DNA from: Caballeronia glathei
GTDB taxonomy: Bacteria > Pseudomonadota > Gammaproteobacteria > Burkholderiales > Burkholderiaceae
DNA: 64,000 bases
Reading direction: 5' to 3'
Assembly (NCBI RefSeq): GCF_000698595.1
Contig: NZ_JFHC01000012.1
Location: 1 to 64,000 of the forward strand
Positions 43,363 to 52,650 of this stretch are shown piece after piece. The notes beneath the pieces are model-generated. The model was not told where the DNA came from, searched no databases, and was given only the letters and a program-made list of their open reading frames with translations. Positions within the stretch are counted from its first letter, which is position 1. The number at the start of each line of letters is the position of its first letter. The position numbers and the translations under genes were made by a program.

Positions 43363-44075
43363 GCCCGCTCGCCCCGGGTTTCACCTCGGGTTTCGTTCCG
43401 CAAAGCACTGCTTCGCGCGACCTGAAGGCCGTTCACGAACGCCTTCGCGTGCGCGCCGGTCACGGCCGCGCTCTGTCCCGGCTTGTACAGCGCGGAGCCG
43501 AGGCCGAAGCCGTTCGCGCCCGCCGCCAGATACGGCCCCATGTTGTCCGGCGTGACACCGCCGACCGGCACGAGCGGCACCTCCGCCGCGATCACCGCGC
43601 GCCACGCCTTCACCACGTGCGGCCCGAGCTGCTCCGCGGGGAACATCTTGAGCACGTCGGCGCCGTTCTTCAGCGCGAGAAACGCCTCGTTCGGCGTCGC
43701 GACGCCCGGCGCGCATGCGAGCCCCTGCAGTTTTGCCGCGCGCACGACGTCGGCGTCGCTGTGCGGCATCACGATCAGTTCGCCGCCGGCCGCCTTCACC
43801 CGATCGACGAAGCTCGAATGCAGCACCGTTCCCGCGCCGACGATCGCATCGGCCGGCAGCGCCTGGCGGATCGCGGCGATGCTGTCGAACGGCTGCGGCG
43901 AGTTGAGCGGCACCTCGACGATCCGGAACCCGGCTTCGTACAGCGCGCGGCCGTGGTCGGCGGCGTCGGCGGGCGTGACCCCGCGCAGGATCGCGATCAG
44001 CGGACAGGCGCTGAACGCCGCGTCGAGTCCGGGATGCGGGCCGTACGGCGCGGGCAGGTTGATATGAGGCTGCAT
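43359..44075 (-). CDS. dgoA: 2-dehydro-3-deoxy-6-phosphogalactonate aldolase
   Basis: This 238-residue KDPG/KDPGal-type class I aldolase splits KDPGal into pyruvate and glyceraldehyde 3-phosphate. The conserved active-site Glu region is PLIAILRGVTPADAADHGRALYEAGFRIVEVPLNSP; the Schiff-base Lys lies in GADVLKMFPAEQLGP, preceded by LACAPGVATPNEAF. The last about 20 residues are Arg/Glu-rich. It stands 16 bp downstream of the kinase gene, giving the two final steps of the De Ley-Doudoroff pathway side by side. Confidence 0.95.
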   Translation of the reverse strand: MQPHINLPAPYGPHPGLDAAFSACPLIAILRGVTPADAADHGRALYEAGFRIVEVPLNSPQPFDSIAAIRQALPADAIVGAGTVLHSSFVDRVKAAGGELIVMPHSDADVVRAAKLQGLACAPGVATPNEAFLALKNGADVLKMFPAEQLGPHVVKAWRAVIAAEVPLVPVGGVTPDNMGPYLAAGANGFGLGSALYKPGQSAAVTGAHAKAFVNGLQVARSSALRNETRGETRGERA

Positions 44076-44091
44076 GTGTGGCTCCTGTGAC

Positions 44092-45102
44092 TTAACCCGC
44101 GCGGGCCGCGGACTTCACGAGTCCCGCCTGCGCGGCGATGCGAAAGAGGCCGCGTTCGGTGGCCAGCGCGACGGTTTTCGCGTCGTTGCAGCCAAAGCGC
44201 GCGAGCGCGACGCGATACCGCTCGCACAGCGCGTCGTTGCCGATCAGGCGCAGCGTCTTGCCGGCGAGATTCGCCTGTTCGCGGGCGAGCACTTCGTTCA
44301 GGCCGCGCAATTCGTGACCGATCAGAAGGCCCGACAGATAGTCGGCCTGCTGCTCCGGCGCGAGCTGGCCGGTGAGGCCGAGCGTGCGCGTGCTGAAGAT
44401 CGTCGCGAGCATGCCGGCGTGGCCGGCGTCCTTCGCGGTATCGACGCCGCGCACGAACGCCTCCGATTCCGGATGCTCGGTCGCGCGCATCGTGCGGCCA
44501 AGGATTGTGTGATCGCGCAGCGCGCTGAACGTCTCGCCCGTCATGAAGGTGTAGAAGCGCTCGATGCGCCCGCCGGACACGAACGCCCATTTCGCATGCG
44601 TGCCGGGCAGGCCGATCAGCGCGCCCTGTGCTCCGCTTTCGAGCGATGCGTCGCCGGCGAGCGCGCCGAAGATCTGCGTCTCCTCGCCGCGCATCACGTT
44701 GGGCAGCATGCCCGGCTGAAGGACGCCCGGCACGATGTGCACCGTCACGCCGCGCTTCGCCTGTACTTTCACGATGCCGCCGACGAGCGCGGACGCATCG
44801 GCGGGCGTCTGGATGTAGGGCGCTTCGAGCCAGCCCTGGGCGCTTCCGACCATGCCCGCGGCGATCACCGGGAGCGCCAGCGCGAGGTCGAGCCAGGCGC
44901 CGCAGGTCTCGTCGAAGACTTCGTCGAAGCCGCCCGCGGGCAGCTTCATGATTCCCGCCGACGACTCGCGCCCCTGCAGCACCGCGCCGTCCTCGCCGAG
45001 CAGATAGGCCCGCATCGAGGTGGTGCCCCAGTCGAGCGCGATCAGCGCGGGCGCGCCGGCTGCGGCGGAAACGGCGGCGGGTGCGGGCACGGCCTGGGTC
45101 AT
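44092..45102 (-). CDS. dgoK: 2-dehydro-3-deoxygalactonokinase
   Basis: 336 residues from the ATG at 45102, which overlaps the IclR stop (ATGA). It phosphorylates 2-keto-3-deoxygalactonate. DgoK family signs are ALIALDWGTTSMRAYLLGEDGAVL near residue 20, PVIAAGMVGSAQGWLEAPYI, MRGEETQIFGAL, GLPGTHAKWAFVSGGRIERFYTFMTGE, and a C-terminal LIGNDALCERY. Frames upstream of 45102 belong to the regulator. Together with dgoA it defines the pathway. Confidence 0.94.
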   Translation of the reverse strand: MTQAVPAPAAVSAAAGAPALIALDWGTTSMRAYLLGEDGAVLQGRESSAGIMKLPAGGFDEVFDETCGAWLDLALALPVIAAGMVGSAQGWLEAPYIQTPADASALVGGIVKVQAKRGVTVHIVPGVLQPGMLPNVMRGEETQIFGALAGDASLESGAQGALIGLPGTHAKWAFVSGGRIERFYTFMTGETFSALRDHTILGRTMRATEHPESEAFVRGVDTAKDAGHAGMLATIFSTRTLGLTGQLAPEQQADYLSGLLIGHELRGLNEVLAREQANLAGKTLRLIGNDALCERYRVALARFGCNDAKTVALATERGLFRIAAQAGLVKSAARAG

Positions 45103-46058
45103 CGCTTGATCCTGCGGGTGGCGGGCTGCGGAACGCGCCAGCCGAGTTCCTCCGAAATCGCGCGCGCCTCGCGCTGCACGACGGGAATCAGTTCTTCCAT
45201 GCGCTCGTGCGGCATGTACGGAATCGTGCTCGCCACCGACAGTGCCGCGACGATCGCCCCCGACGCATCGCGCACCGGCGCCGCGACGCAGCGGATCGAC
45301 GCCTCGTTTTCCTCGAGGTCGAACGTGAAGCCGCCCTGCGAGTAGCGCGTCATGCGCTGGCGGAACGTATCGGCGTCGGGGCGGTTGTCGGGCTTGAAGC
45401 TCGCGCCGGCGAGCGCGCGGTGCGACGCGTCGAAGAGCTTCGTCCACGCGTCGGGCGGCAGGTCGAGCATCATCGCCTTGCCGATGCCGGTCGATGCGAG
45501 CGGCATGCGATGCCCCACGCGCGAGCGCATTTCGAGACCGCGCGTGCCGGGGATCTTGTCTATATAGAGCACGTCGTCGCCGTCGCGCACGCCGAGATGG
45601 ATCGTGTCGTGCGTATGCTGCGCGAGCGCTTCGAGATGCGGGCGCGCGACCGCGGTGAGCGGCATCTGTTCCAGCGCGATCGTGCCGAGCTCGATCAGCT
45701 TCGGTCCGAGCAGATATCCGCCCTGCACCTGCCGCAGATAGCGCGCCTGCACGAGCGAGCTGACGAGCCGGTGCGTCGTGCTGCGCGTCGTGCCGAGCGC
45801 GGCACCGAACGCGCGCAGGTCGCGGGCGCCGTTCGCGGCGGCTTCGAGAATCGCGAGGCCGCGCAAGAGCGTCTGCGTGCCGGCTTGCTGCGGCGTGATA
45901 TCGAGAAGCGTGCTCGGCAGCGCGATCGCGTCGGGATCACGGCCGTTCGCCTTCTTCACCGGTGCCGGGGGGGCAGCGGGTGCGGCGGATGCAGCGGATG
46001 CGATGGACGCGACGGGTGCAGCGGCACTTTCGACTTCGGAATTCAGTGGCTTGGTCAT
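45099..46058 (-). CDS. IclR-family transcriptional regulator of the sugar operon
   Basis: 319 residues from the ATG at 46058; a GTG at 46115 is also open. An Ala-rich N-terminal tail of about 45 residues precedes the winged helix (TQTLLRGLAILEAAANGARDLRAFGAALGTTRSTTHRLVSSLVQARYLRQ). The IclR effector domain follows, with MPLTAVARPHLEALAQHTHDTIHLGVRDGDDVLYIDKIPG and MPLASTGIGKAMMLDL. It is first in the operon and overlaps dgoK, so it is co-transcribed with and most likely controls the genes downstream, with a sugar or aldonate effector (inferred). Confidence 0.93.
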   Translation of the reverse strand: MTKPLNSEVESAAAPVASIASAASAAPAAPPAPVKKANGRDPDAIALPSTLLDITPQQAGTQTLLRGLAILEAAANGARDLRAFGAALGTTRSTTHRLVSSLVQARYLRQVQGGYLLGPKLIELGTIALEQMPLTAVARPHLEALAQHTHDTIHLGVRDGDDVLYIDKIPGTRGLEMRSRVGHRMPLASTGIGKAMMLDLPPDAWTKLFDASHRALAGASFKPDNRPDADTFRQRMTRYSQGGFTFDLEENEASIRCVAAPVRDASGAIVAALSVASTIPYMPHERMEELIPVVQREARAISEELGWRVPQPATRRIKR

Positions 46059-46410
46059 GGCGCTCGATGCTAGGGGCTCGATGCTGGTTGACGGGTCGGG
46101 CAAAACGCGACGCACGAAAAAACGAGACGAAGCGAAGCGCCGTCAGGCGCGATGCTTCGGGCGTGCGGCAAACGCGGAGGCGGACGTCGTCGGGTCGGGC
46201 GGCGGGACCTGCGCGCGCAGGCGGGTGATCGGTTGCATGGCTTGTCTCCGTTCTTTTTTCGTCGCGCCGCGGGAAAGCGGTTCCGGCGGTGCGCATGGGT
46301 GCCATTCAGGCTGTGGACGGATTTTAGTTCCGGCTATCTCAAATCTTCAATATGTGATTGATGTGTTCATATAATGGGAGAATTGACGTAAGCAAAATGC
46401 AAGCTAACAC
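46059..46410. other. Intergenic region upstream of the sugar operon
   Basis: About 350 bp without a credible gene. The half near 46320-46400 is AT-rich and holds the candidate operon promoter and operator; the remainder would be a long leader of the iclR message. Confidence 0.5.
46350..46394 (-). promoter_or_regulatory. Candidate sugar-operon promoter with overlapping dyad
   Basis: Minus-strand TTGCTT (-35) and TATATG (-10) separated by 16 bp in the AT-rich patch. A dyad ATATG (46350-46354) and CATAT (46368-46372) with a 13-bp spacer overlaps the -10 and start region, as an IclR-type operator might. The leader to the regulator ATG would be about 300 nt. Confidence 0.35.
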
Positions 46411-46434
46411 AAAAAAGCCCTGACGAATCAGGGC
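46411..46434 (-). terminator. Intrinsic terminator after mtgA
   Basis: Minus-strand stem GCCCTGA/TCAGGGC (46417-46434) with a 4-nt loop, followed by six Ts. It is 31 bp downstream of the mtgA stop. Confidence 0.92.
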
Positions 46435-46464
46435 CTTATATGTTTAGCGAAGCGCGCTAAAAAA

Positions 46465-47187
46465 TCACTCGGGGAGTTCGGCTGCGCCCATGCGCCGTGC
46501 AATCACCCGGGTGCGCTGCGCGAGATACGCCGATCCCCGATGCTCGTCGAAATATCTGGGCCGCGGCAACATGACGGCGAGCCGCGCGCTTTGCGTGGCA
46601 GAAAGCTTCGCCGCAGAAGTTTTGTAGTAATAGCGCGCCGCCGCTTCGGCGCCGTACACGCCGTTGCCCCACTCGACCGAATTCAGGTAGATCTCGAAGA
46701 TGCGCTGCTTGTCCATCCAGAATTCGAGCATCCACGTGATGACGAGCTCCTGCGCCTTGCGCACGTAGCTCTTTTCCCGCGACAGGAACAGGTTGCGTGC
46801 GAGCTGCTGCGAGATCGTCGAACCACCCGCGACGATCTTCCCGCGCGCCTTGTTCTTTTCCCACGCCTGCAGGATGGCGTCGGTTTCGTAGCCGTTGTTG
46901 TTGACGAAGTTCGCATCCTCCGACGCGATGATCGCGCGCTTCAGGTTGCGCGAAATCTGGTCGTAGGGCACCCAGGTGCGCTGAATCGACAGGTCCGGGC
47001 GGTCCTGCGCGAGGCGCCAGGCGTCGGAGCGCATGAAGGCGGTCGAAGCCGGATTGACGACCGTCCAGATGCCGATCTGCACGAAAAAGTAGAGCTGCGT
47101 CGCGAGCAGTGCGATGGCGAGCACCGAGACGCCGTACAGGATCCAGCGCGACGGTCCGAGCCGGACCCGGGTTTTCGTTCTTGTCAT
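46465..47187 (-). CDS. mtgA: Monofunctional peptidoglycan transglycosylase MtgA
   Basis: This 240-residue protein has one N-terminal membrane anchor ([26 protein letters not shown], about residues 16-41) and a single GT51 glycosyltransferase domain. The catalytic Glu motif is [17 protein letters not shown], followed by [35 protein letters not shown] and the [23 protein letters not shown] block. It polymerises lipid II glycan strands. It follows aroE on the same strand. Confidence 0.96.
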   Translation of the reverse strand: MTRTKTRVRLGPSRWILYGVSVLAIALLATQLYFFVQIGIWTVVNPASTAFMRSDAWRLAQDRPDLSIQRTWVPYDQISRNLKRAIIASEDANFVNNNGYETDAILQAWEKNKARGKIVAGGSTISQQLARNLFLSREKSYVRKAQELVITWMLEFWMDKQRIFEIYLNSVEWGNGVYGAEAAARYYYKTSAAKLSATQSARLAVMLPRPRYFDEHRGSAYLAQRTRVIARRMGAAELPE

Positions 47188-47224
47188 CGGCGCGGGTCCG
47201 GACGGCGCTTTCGTCAGGCGCGGG

Positions 47225-48079
47225 TCAGGCTTTCGCCGACAGCACGGTGCGCAGTTCGCGCAGCACCGCGCCGCCGTCCGGCCGCACGCCGCGCCAGACG
47301 AAGAACGACTCCGCTGCCTGCTCGACCAGCATGCCGAGGCCGTCGGCCGCGCGCGCGCCGAGCGCTTGCGCGTGCTGCATGAAGACGGTCGGCTTGGGGC
47401 TGTACATCATGTCGTAGGCGAGCGTGGCGGGGCCGAAGGCGGCGGCGTCGCAATCGGGGAGCGCGGCGTCGAGGCTGCCGGCCGTCGCGTTGATGATCAC
47501 GTCGTAGGCGAGCGCTTCGACGCGCCCGGCGCCGCCGCCGGAAAAGCGCACGCCGCAAGCGCTGGCGGCTTCGGCGAAGCGCTCGACGAGCTGATCCGCC
47601 TTGGCGGCCGTGCGATTCACGATGGTGAGCGCGGCCGGCTTGCGCTCGAAGACCGGCAGCACGACGCCGCGCGCCGCGCCGCCCGCGCCGAGCAGCAGAA
47701 TCCGCGCGCCTTCGAGCTTCACGCCGAGGTTCTGCTCGATGTCGCGCACGATGCCGATGCCGTCGGTGTTGTCGCCGCGCACGCCGTCGGCACCGAACGC
47801 GAGCGTGTTCACCGCACCCGCGGCCGCGGCGCGCGGCGTGAGCGAATCGGCGAGCACGTGGGCGTCGAGCTTGAACGGCACAGTCACGTTCATGCCGCGC
47901 CCGCCCGACTCGATGAACGCGCGCACGTCCTTTTCGAACGCGCCGACCGTGCCGAGGATGCGGCCGTATTCGACCGGCTCGCCCGTCTGCTCGGCAAAGC
48001 GCGCGTGAATCCACGGCGACTTGCTGTGTTCGACCGGATTGCCGATCACCGCATAGCGGTCGGTTCGTGCGGCGTTCAT
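47225..48079 (-). CDS. aroE: Shikimate dehydrogenase AroE
   Basis: This 284-residue enzyme reduces 3-dehydroshikimate with NADPH. The substrate-binding [34 protein letters not shown], and [12 protein letters not shown] are present, with the nucleotide motif [18 protein letters not shown] near residue 135 and a NRTAAKA NADP-type loop. The ATG at 48079 overlaps the RNB gene stop (ATGA). It fits a coupled rnb-aroE-mtgA run. Confidence 0.96.
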   Translation of the reverse strand: MNAARTDRYAVIGNPVEHSKSPWIHARFAEQTGEPVEYGRILGTVGAFEKDVRAFIESGGRGMNVTVPFKLDAHVLADSLTPRAAAAGAVNTLAFGADGVRGDNTDGIGIVRDIEQNLGVKLEGARILLLGAGGAARGVVLPVFERKPAALTIVNRTAAKADQLVERFAEAASACGVRFSGGGAGRVEALAYDVIINATAGSLDAALPDCDAAAFGPATLAYDMMYSPKPTVFMQHAQALGARAADGLGMLVEQAAESFFVWRGVRPDGGAVLRELRTVLSAKA

Positions 48080-50172
48080 CGCGTCGGCTCCGTGGGCTCG
48101 GCTACATCGGGAGAAGGTTGTTCGGGCGCGTCGGCGCCGTTCCCGGACGAGGGCTCGGCCTGTGCTTCGGCCTGTGCCTCGGCCTGCGCTTCGGCTTCGC
48201 TTTCGGCGCTGAGATCATCCGTTTCGATGATCTCCTCCTCGGCTTCCTCTTCGAGCGCCTCCGCCGCGGCCGACGGCGCGTCGATCACGTGCAGCAGACG
48301 GCACGACGCCTCCACCGTGAGTTCATCGACCGACATCACCTCGAGCATCACCTTCGTGCCGCGCGCATGGACGCCCAGGCCGGGCACGTGCAGCATCAGC
48401 GGGATGTCGTCGAGACGCACGAGATCGTCCTTCACCACCGACGCCGCCACGTGCTTCTTGTTTTCCTGCGTGAGCCAGCGCAGGCACCAGAAATACTCCA
48501 TGCGGCGCTGGTGATCGGCGTAGGCGGTGTAGGTGTCGTCGAAGCCCTGCACGACGGCGTACAGATCCGCGTCCTTCGGCTTGAACGGCGCGGCGAGCTT
48601 CGCCGTCACGCCATGCTGCACGCACGCGATCAGTTGCCACTGGTTGACGAGGTCGACATAGCGGCGCAACGGCGACGTGCTCCACGCGTACTGCGCGACA
48701 CCCAGGCCTTCGTGCGGCGCGGGCGTGGTCTGCATGCGGGTGCGCTTCGGGCCGGGTCCGCCGAAGCCGCGTTGCGAGCGGTAGATGCCGGGCACGCCGT
48801 GGTCGTTGAGGAACGCGCCCCACGACGAATTGGCCAGAATCGCGAGTTCCGCGACGATCAGGTCGAGCGGCGAGCCGCGCCGGCGCGGCGTGATCGTGAT
48901 GTGCTCGCCTTCCACGTAGAAGTTGAAGTCGTTGTTGCGCTGCACCTCGCGCCTCAGGCCGTACTGCGCACGCGCCTCCTGGCGCTTTTCGAAGAGCGCC
49001 TGCGCGAGCGGCCACAGCACGGCGATGTCTTCCTTGTGCGGATACTCGCCGCTGCCGTTGGCGAGGCTTTCCTCCGTCACGAATTCGTCGAGATGGTTGT
49101 GGCGCAGGTTGCTCTTCACGAACACGCGCTCGGCGCGCGTCTCGGAGGCCACGATCTCCTGCGTCTCGCGGTTCACGATGATGTAGAGCGACAACGTCGG
49201 GCGCAGGCCGCCCTCGGCGAGCGTGAACGCATCGACGACGCTGTCCGGCAGCATCGTGATCTTGTCGCCGGGCATGTAGACGGTGGAAAGCCGGGTGCGC
49301 GCGATCGCGTCGACCATGTCGCCGCGCGCGATGCCGAGCGCCGGCGCCGCGATGTGAATGCCGACGCGCACGCGGCCGTCGGAAAGATGCTCGACGGAGA
49401 AAGCGTCGTCGATCTCGGTGGTCGTGACGTCGTCGATGGAGAACGCTTCGACCTCCGCTTCGGGCAGGTCTTCGGGCAGCGGCGCAATCTCCACCGCCGC
49501 AAAACCGACGCCGTGCGGGAAGAATTCAGACAGGAAGCGCGCCTCGTGCAGCGCCCGCGCCGACGGAATGCCGCGGCATTCGAGCATCAGGCGCGCCTGG
49601 GAAATGCCGCGCGCCGCGGCGGCGGCTTCGAGCGCCTTGTATTCGATCGAGTTCTTGTCGGGTTTCGTGAGCAGGCCGATCGCACGGCCGGCGAACGCCT
49701 CGGGCAGCTTGCCCGCCTTCAGCTCCTCTTCGTAGCCCGCCTGCACGAGCGCCTGCTGGCGCTTTCGCTCCAGCGACGCCAGCGCCATCTGCAACTGCTC
49801 CTGCGGCGCGCGCTGGTACTGCCCCCGGCCCTTGCGCCGGAAGTACACGGGTGCGCCGTGCATCCGCAAGACGAGCGCCGCGCGCTCCACCGCACCGAAC
49901 TTGTCGCCGAAATAGTCGGCGCCGAGTTCGGCGACGGGGAATTCGTCGTCGGGCGCGCACTCCCACAGGAAATCGAGATCGATTTCCTGTGCGATCGTAT
50001 CGGCTTCCTTCATCAGGTCGCCGGCGCCGGGCTTCTCGAACTCGATCAGCACGTCTTTCGCCCGCACTTTCGCGCGCCGGCCGCCCGGCAACTCGACCTG
50101 GAACGCGTCGCCCTGCTTCGACAGCACCGCGCCGGCCTTGAAACTACCCGATTCCTCGAAGAAAACGTTCAC
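48076..50172 (-). CDS. RNB-domain (RNase II-type) 3'-5' exoribonuclease
   Basis: 698 residues from the GTG at 50172. The RNB catalytic domain occupies about residues 235-560: FSIDDVTTTEIDDAFSVEHLSDGRVRVGIHIAAPA holds the acidic metal ligands, then YMPGDKITMLPDSV and the late AQYAWSTSPLRRYVDLVNQWQLIACV. The N-terminal half resembles the RNase II-like proteins of Burkholderia rather than E. coli Rnb with its clear cold-shock domains. The C-terminus has an acidic tail with AQAE repeats. It degrades RNA in the cytoplasm. It is coupled to aroE. Confidence 0.92.
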   Translation of the reverse strand: MNVFFEESGSFKAGAVLSKQGDAFQVELPGGRRAKVRAKDVLIEFEKPGAGDLMKEADTIAQEIDLDFLWECAPDDEFPVAELGADYFGDKFGAVERAALVLRMHGAPVYFRRKGRGQYQRAPQEQLQMALASLERKRQQALVQAGYEEELKAGKLPEAFAGRAIGLLTKPDKNSIEYKALEAAAAARGISQARLMLECRGIPSARALHEARFLSEFFPHGVGFAAVEIAPLPEDLPEAEVEAFSIDDVTTTEIDDAFSVEHLSDGRVRVGIHIAAPALGIARGDMVDAIARTRLSTVYMPGDKITMLPDSVVDAFTLAEGGLRPTLSLYIIVNRETQEIVASETRAERVFVKSNLRHNHLDEFVTEESLANGSGEYPHKEDIAVLWPLAQALFEKRQEARAQYGLRREVQRNNDFNFYVEGEHITITPRRRGSPLDLIVAELAILANSSWGAFLNDHGVPGIYRSQRGFGGPGPKRTRMQTTPAPHEGLGVAQYAWSTSPLRRYVDLVNQWQLIACVQHGVTAKLAAPFKPKDADLYAVVQGFDDTYTAYADHQRRMEYFWCLRWLTQENKKHVAASVVKDDLVRLDDIPLMLHVPGLGVHARGTKVMLEVMSVDELTVEASCRLLHVIDAPSAAAEALEEEAEEEIIETDDLSAESEAEAQAEAQAEAQAEPSSGNGADAPEQPSPDVAEPTEPTR

Positions 50173-50310
50173 TCAATACTCTCGTAAGACTGTGGACCGG
50201 CAACGCGGAAAACCTGCCGGAGTTCATAAGCTTAGGGCAACGCGCGCCGACTCTTCCGTTTTGCTTGCCACCTGCCGGCGACGAAAGCGCTGCGTCGCCG
50301 CAGCAGTAAC

Positions 50311-50387
50311 ATGAAACGGTTCGAATCGGCGCTGATCGGCATGAAACGGTGCGAATCGGCTCCGAACGGGCACGAAACGGCGCGATC
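50311..50387. repeat. Tandem 30-bp imperfect repeats
   Basis: ATGAAACGGTTCGAATCGGC-type units at 50311-50340 and 50341-50370, with a partial third copy (cACGAAACGGCGCG) to about 50387. They are located in the gap between yqiA and the RNB gene start. No gene is supported here. Confidence 0.7.
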
Positions 50388-50465
50388 TTCGGCCGGGACG
50401 GGCTCTGGTGTGCGGTTGCCCGCGTCGCTCGTTCGCGGTGAAAAAACGTGCCGCGCCGTCCGTTC

Positions 50466-51065
50466 TCAGGCCGCAGCCGTCGCGACCGGCTCCGGCGGCC
50501 GGGGCGCGCAAAACGCGAGCACCTGATCCAGATACTTCGGAAAATCGCTGATCGCGTGGTCGCCGCCCTGGATCAGGGTCGTGCGCACGCCGGGGTAATG
50601 GTCGAGCATCGTGCGGTAGTCGAGCACCTCGTCGCCGGTTGCCGCTATCAGATAGTAGCGCTGCGGCCGCGTGACCGATTCGACGGCGAGCGCGCGCAGC
50701 TCATCCAGATGATGCGGCTCCACGACGATACTCCCGCCGCCATGCCAGAGCGGCTGCTCCCCGAGGTAGTGGCTCAGATCGCGCTGCGGCACGACCGCCG
50801 GATTGAGCAGCACGGCGCGCCAGCCGTGCTTTTCCGCCAGATAGGTCGCGTAAAAGCCGCCGAGCGAGCTGCCGATCACCGTGACGTGCGCGTCGGCCGA
50901 TCCGGCCGCGATCTTCTCGGCGAGCGCGATCGCCTCGCGCGGCGACACGGGCAGAACCGGGCACTGCCATTCGTCGAGCCGCCCGAGTTCCGCGAGGCGC
51001 GCGCGCATCACGCGCGCCTTGAACGATTGAGGGGAAGAACGAAAGCCGTGCAGGTAGAGAATCAC
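50466..51065 (-). CDS. yqiA: YqiA/UPF0227-family alpha/beta-hydrolase esterase
   Basis: 199 residues from a GTG at 51065 that overlaps the mpl stop. The alpha/beta-hydrolase signatures are LYLHGFRSSPQSFKARVM (oxyanion loop), the nucleophile elbow VIGSSLGGFYATYLAEKHG, LLNPAVVPQRDL, the Asp in ATGDEVLDY and the His in QGGDHAISDFPKYLDQVL. E. coli YqiA is an esterase; the physiological substrate is unknown. Coupling to mpl is typical of Burkholderia and gives no functional clue. Confidence 0.9.
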   Translation of the reverse strand: MILYLHGFRSSPQSFKARVMRARLAELGRLDEWQCPVLPVSPREAIALAEKIAAGSADAHVTVIGSSLGGFYATYLAEKHGWRAVLLNPAVVPQRDLSHYLGEQPLWHGGGSIVVEPHHLDELRALAVESVTRPQRYYLIAATGDEVLDYRTMLDHYPGVRTTLIQGGDHAISDFPKYLDQVLAFCAPRPPEPVATAAA

Positions 51066-52468
51066 GCGACGCCCCCGGCGGGTCGCGCCGAAAGCGCGTC
51101 CAGCAGTTTCTGATGCACGCCGCCGAATCCGCCGTTGCTCATCACGAGGACGTGATCGCCCGGCTGCGCGGCGGCGACGACCGCCTTGACCAGCGGCTCG
51201 ATTTCGTTGAACGCCCGCGCTTTCTCACCGAGCGGTGCGAGCGCTTCGGCGAGGTCCCAGCCGAGCTTGTCGCGGCCTTCGCGCGCACCGTAGCCGAACA
51301 CCAGATCGGCGTTCGCGAGGCTCGCGGGCAACTGGGCCTTCATCGTGCCGAGCTTCATCGTGTTCGAGCGCGGTTCGAGCACGGCAAGGATGCGCGCCGT
51401 CCCGCCGGTGCCCGCGATGCGCGTGCGCAGTCCCGCGACGGTCGTCTCGATGGCCGTGGGATGGTGCGCGAAGTCGTCGTAGACCGTCACGCCGTCGACG
51501 CTGCCCTTCACTTCCATGCGGCGCTTCACGTTGCGAAAGCTCGCGAGCGCCTTCACCGCCTGCGACGGCGGCACGCCGACCGAACGCGCCGCCGCGATCG
51601 CCGCGAGCGCATTCATGCGGTTGTGCTCGCCCTGCACCTGCCAGTCCACGACGCCCAGCCGCTCGCCTTCCCAGTAGACCGCGAACTGCTCGTCGACGGG
51701 CGCGCCGTCGGCCGCGGGCAGCGCCTGCCAGCCGCCTTCCACGCCGAAGCGCTCCACGCCCGACCACACGCCGCGCGACAGAACGCGTTCGAGCGCAGCC
51801 TCGCGCCCGTTCGTGACGATGCGTCCGACGCCCGGCACCGTGCGCACGAGATGATGGAATTGCGTTTCGATGGCGGCGAGATCGGGGAAGATGTCGGCGT
51901 GATCGAATTCGAGGTTGTTCAGGACCGCGGTGCACGGCCGGTAGTGGACGAACTTCGAGCGCTTGTCGAAGAAGGCGGTGTCGTACTCGTCGGCTTCGAT
52001 CACGAAGAAGCTCGAATCGGTGAGCCGCGCCGAGATGCCGAAGTTCAGCGGCACGCCGCCGATCAGGAAGCCCGGATTGAGCCCGCCCTCTTCCAGCAGC
52101 CACGCGAGCATGGAGCTCGTCGTCGTCTTGCCGTGCGTGCCGGCCACCGCGAGCACCCATTTGCCCGCGAGCACATGCTCGCCGAGCCACTGCGGCCCCG
52201 ACACGTAGGGCAGCCCGCGGTCGAGAATCGCCTCCATCAACGGATTGCCGCGCGTCACGACGTTGCCGATCACGAAGAGATCGGGCGCGAGGGAAAGCTG
52301 CTCGACGCCGTAGCCTTCGATCAGTTCGATGCCCTGCGCCTCGAGTTGCGTGCTCATCGGCGGATAGACGCCGGCGTCGCAGCCGGTGACCTTGTGGCCC
52401 GCCTCGCGGGCGAGGACGGCGAGTCCGCCCATGAAGGTGCCGCAGATGCCGAGGATGTGGATGTGCAT
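51062..52468 (-). CDS. mpl: UDP-MurNAc:tripeptide ligase Mpl
   Basis: 468 residues from the ATG at 52468. It is a Mur-ligase family enzyme that reattaches recycled L-Ala-gamma-D-Glu-meso-Dap to UDP-MurNAc. N-terminal HIHILGICGTFMGGLAVLAREAGHKVTGCDAGVYPPMSTQLE is specific to Mpl as opposed to MurC. The ATP loop is VLAVAGTHGKTTTSSMLAWLLEEGG near residue 115, then FFVIEADEYDTAFFDKRSKF and YDDFAHHPTAIETTVAGLR. Upstream codons to 52789 are shadow. It stands divergent from the gene at 52651. Confidence 0.96.
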   Translation of the reverse strand: MHIHILGICGTFMGGLAVLAREAGHKVTGCDAGVYPPMSTQLEAQGIELIEGYGVEQLSLAPDLFVIGNVVTRGNPLMEAILDRGLPYVSGPQWLGEHVLAGKWVLAVAGTHGKTTTSSMLAWLLEEGGLNPGFLIGGVPLNFGISARLTDSSFFVIEADEYDTAFFDKRSKFVHYRPCTAVLNNLEFDHADIFPDLAAIETQFHHLVRTVPGVGRIVTNGREAALERVLSRGVWSGVERFGVEGGWQALPAADGAPVDEQFAVYWEGERLGVVDWQVQGEHNRMNALAAIAAARSVGVPPSQAVKALASFRNVKRRMEVKGSVDGVTVYDDFAHHPTAIETTVAGLRTRIAGTGGTARILAVLEPRSNTMKLGTMKAQLPASLANADLVFGYGAREGRDKLGWDLAEALAPLGEKARAFNEIEPLVKAVVAAAQPGDHVLVMSNGGFGGVHQKLLDALSARPAGGVA

Positions 52469-52650
52469 AAAGCGTTGTCGCGCCGCGCAGGCGCCGGTCA
52501 CGGAAAAACGTTGGACGGCGGCTTCGAAAAAACCGTCCGCGAAGGTGCTCGAAGGCGCATATTGTAACCGAGCGCGCTCAGCGCTCCGGCTTTCCGCGCG
52601 GGCCGTCCACCGTAACCGGGCGCGTTTTTGATCTCTAGTATCATTCCGGG

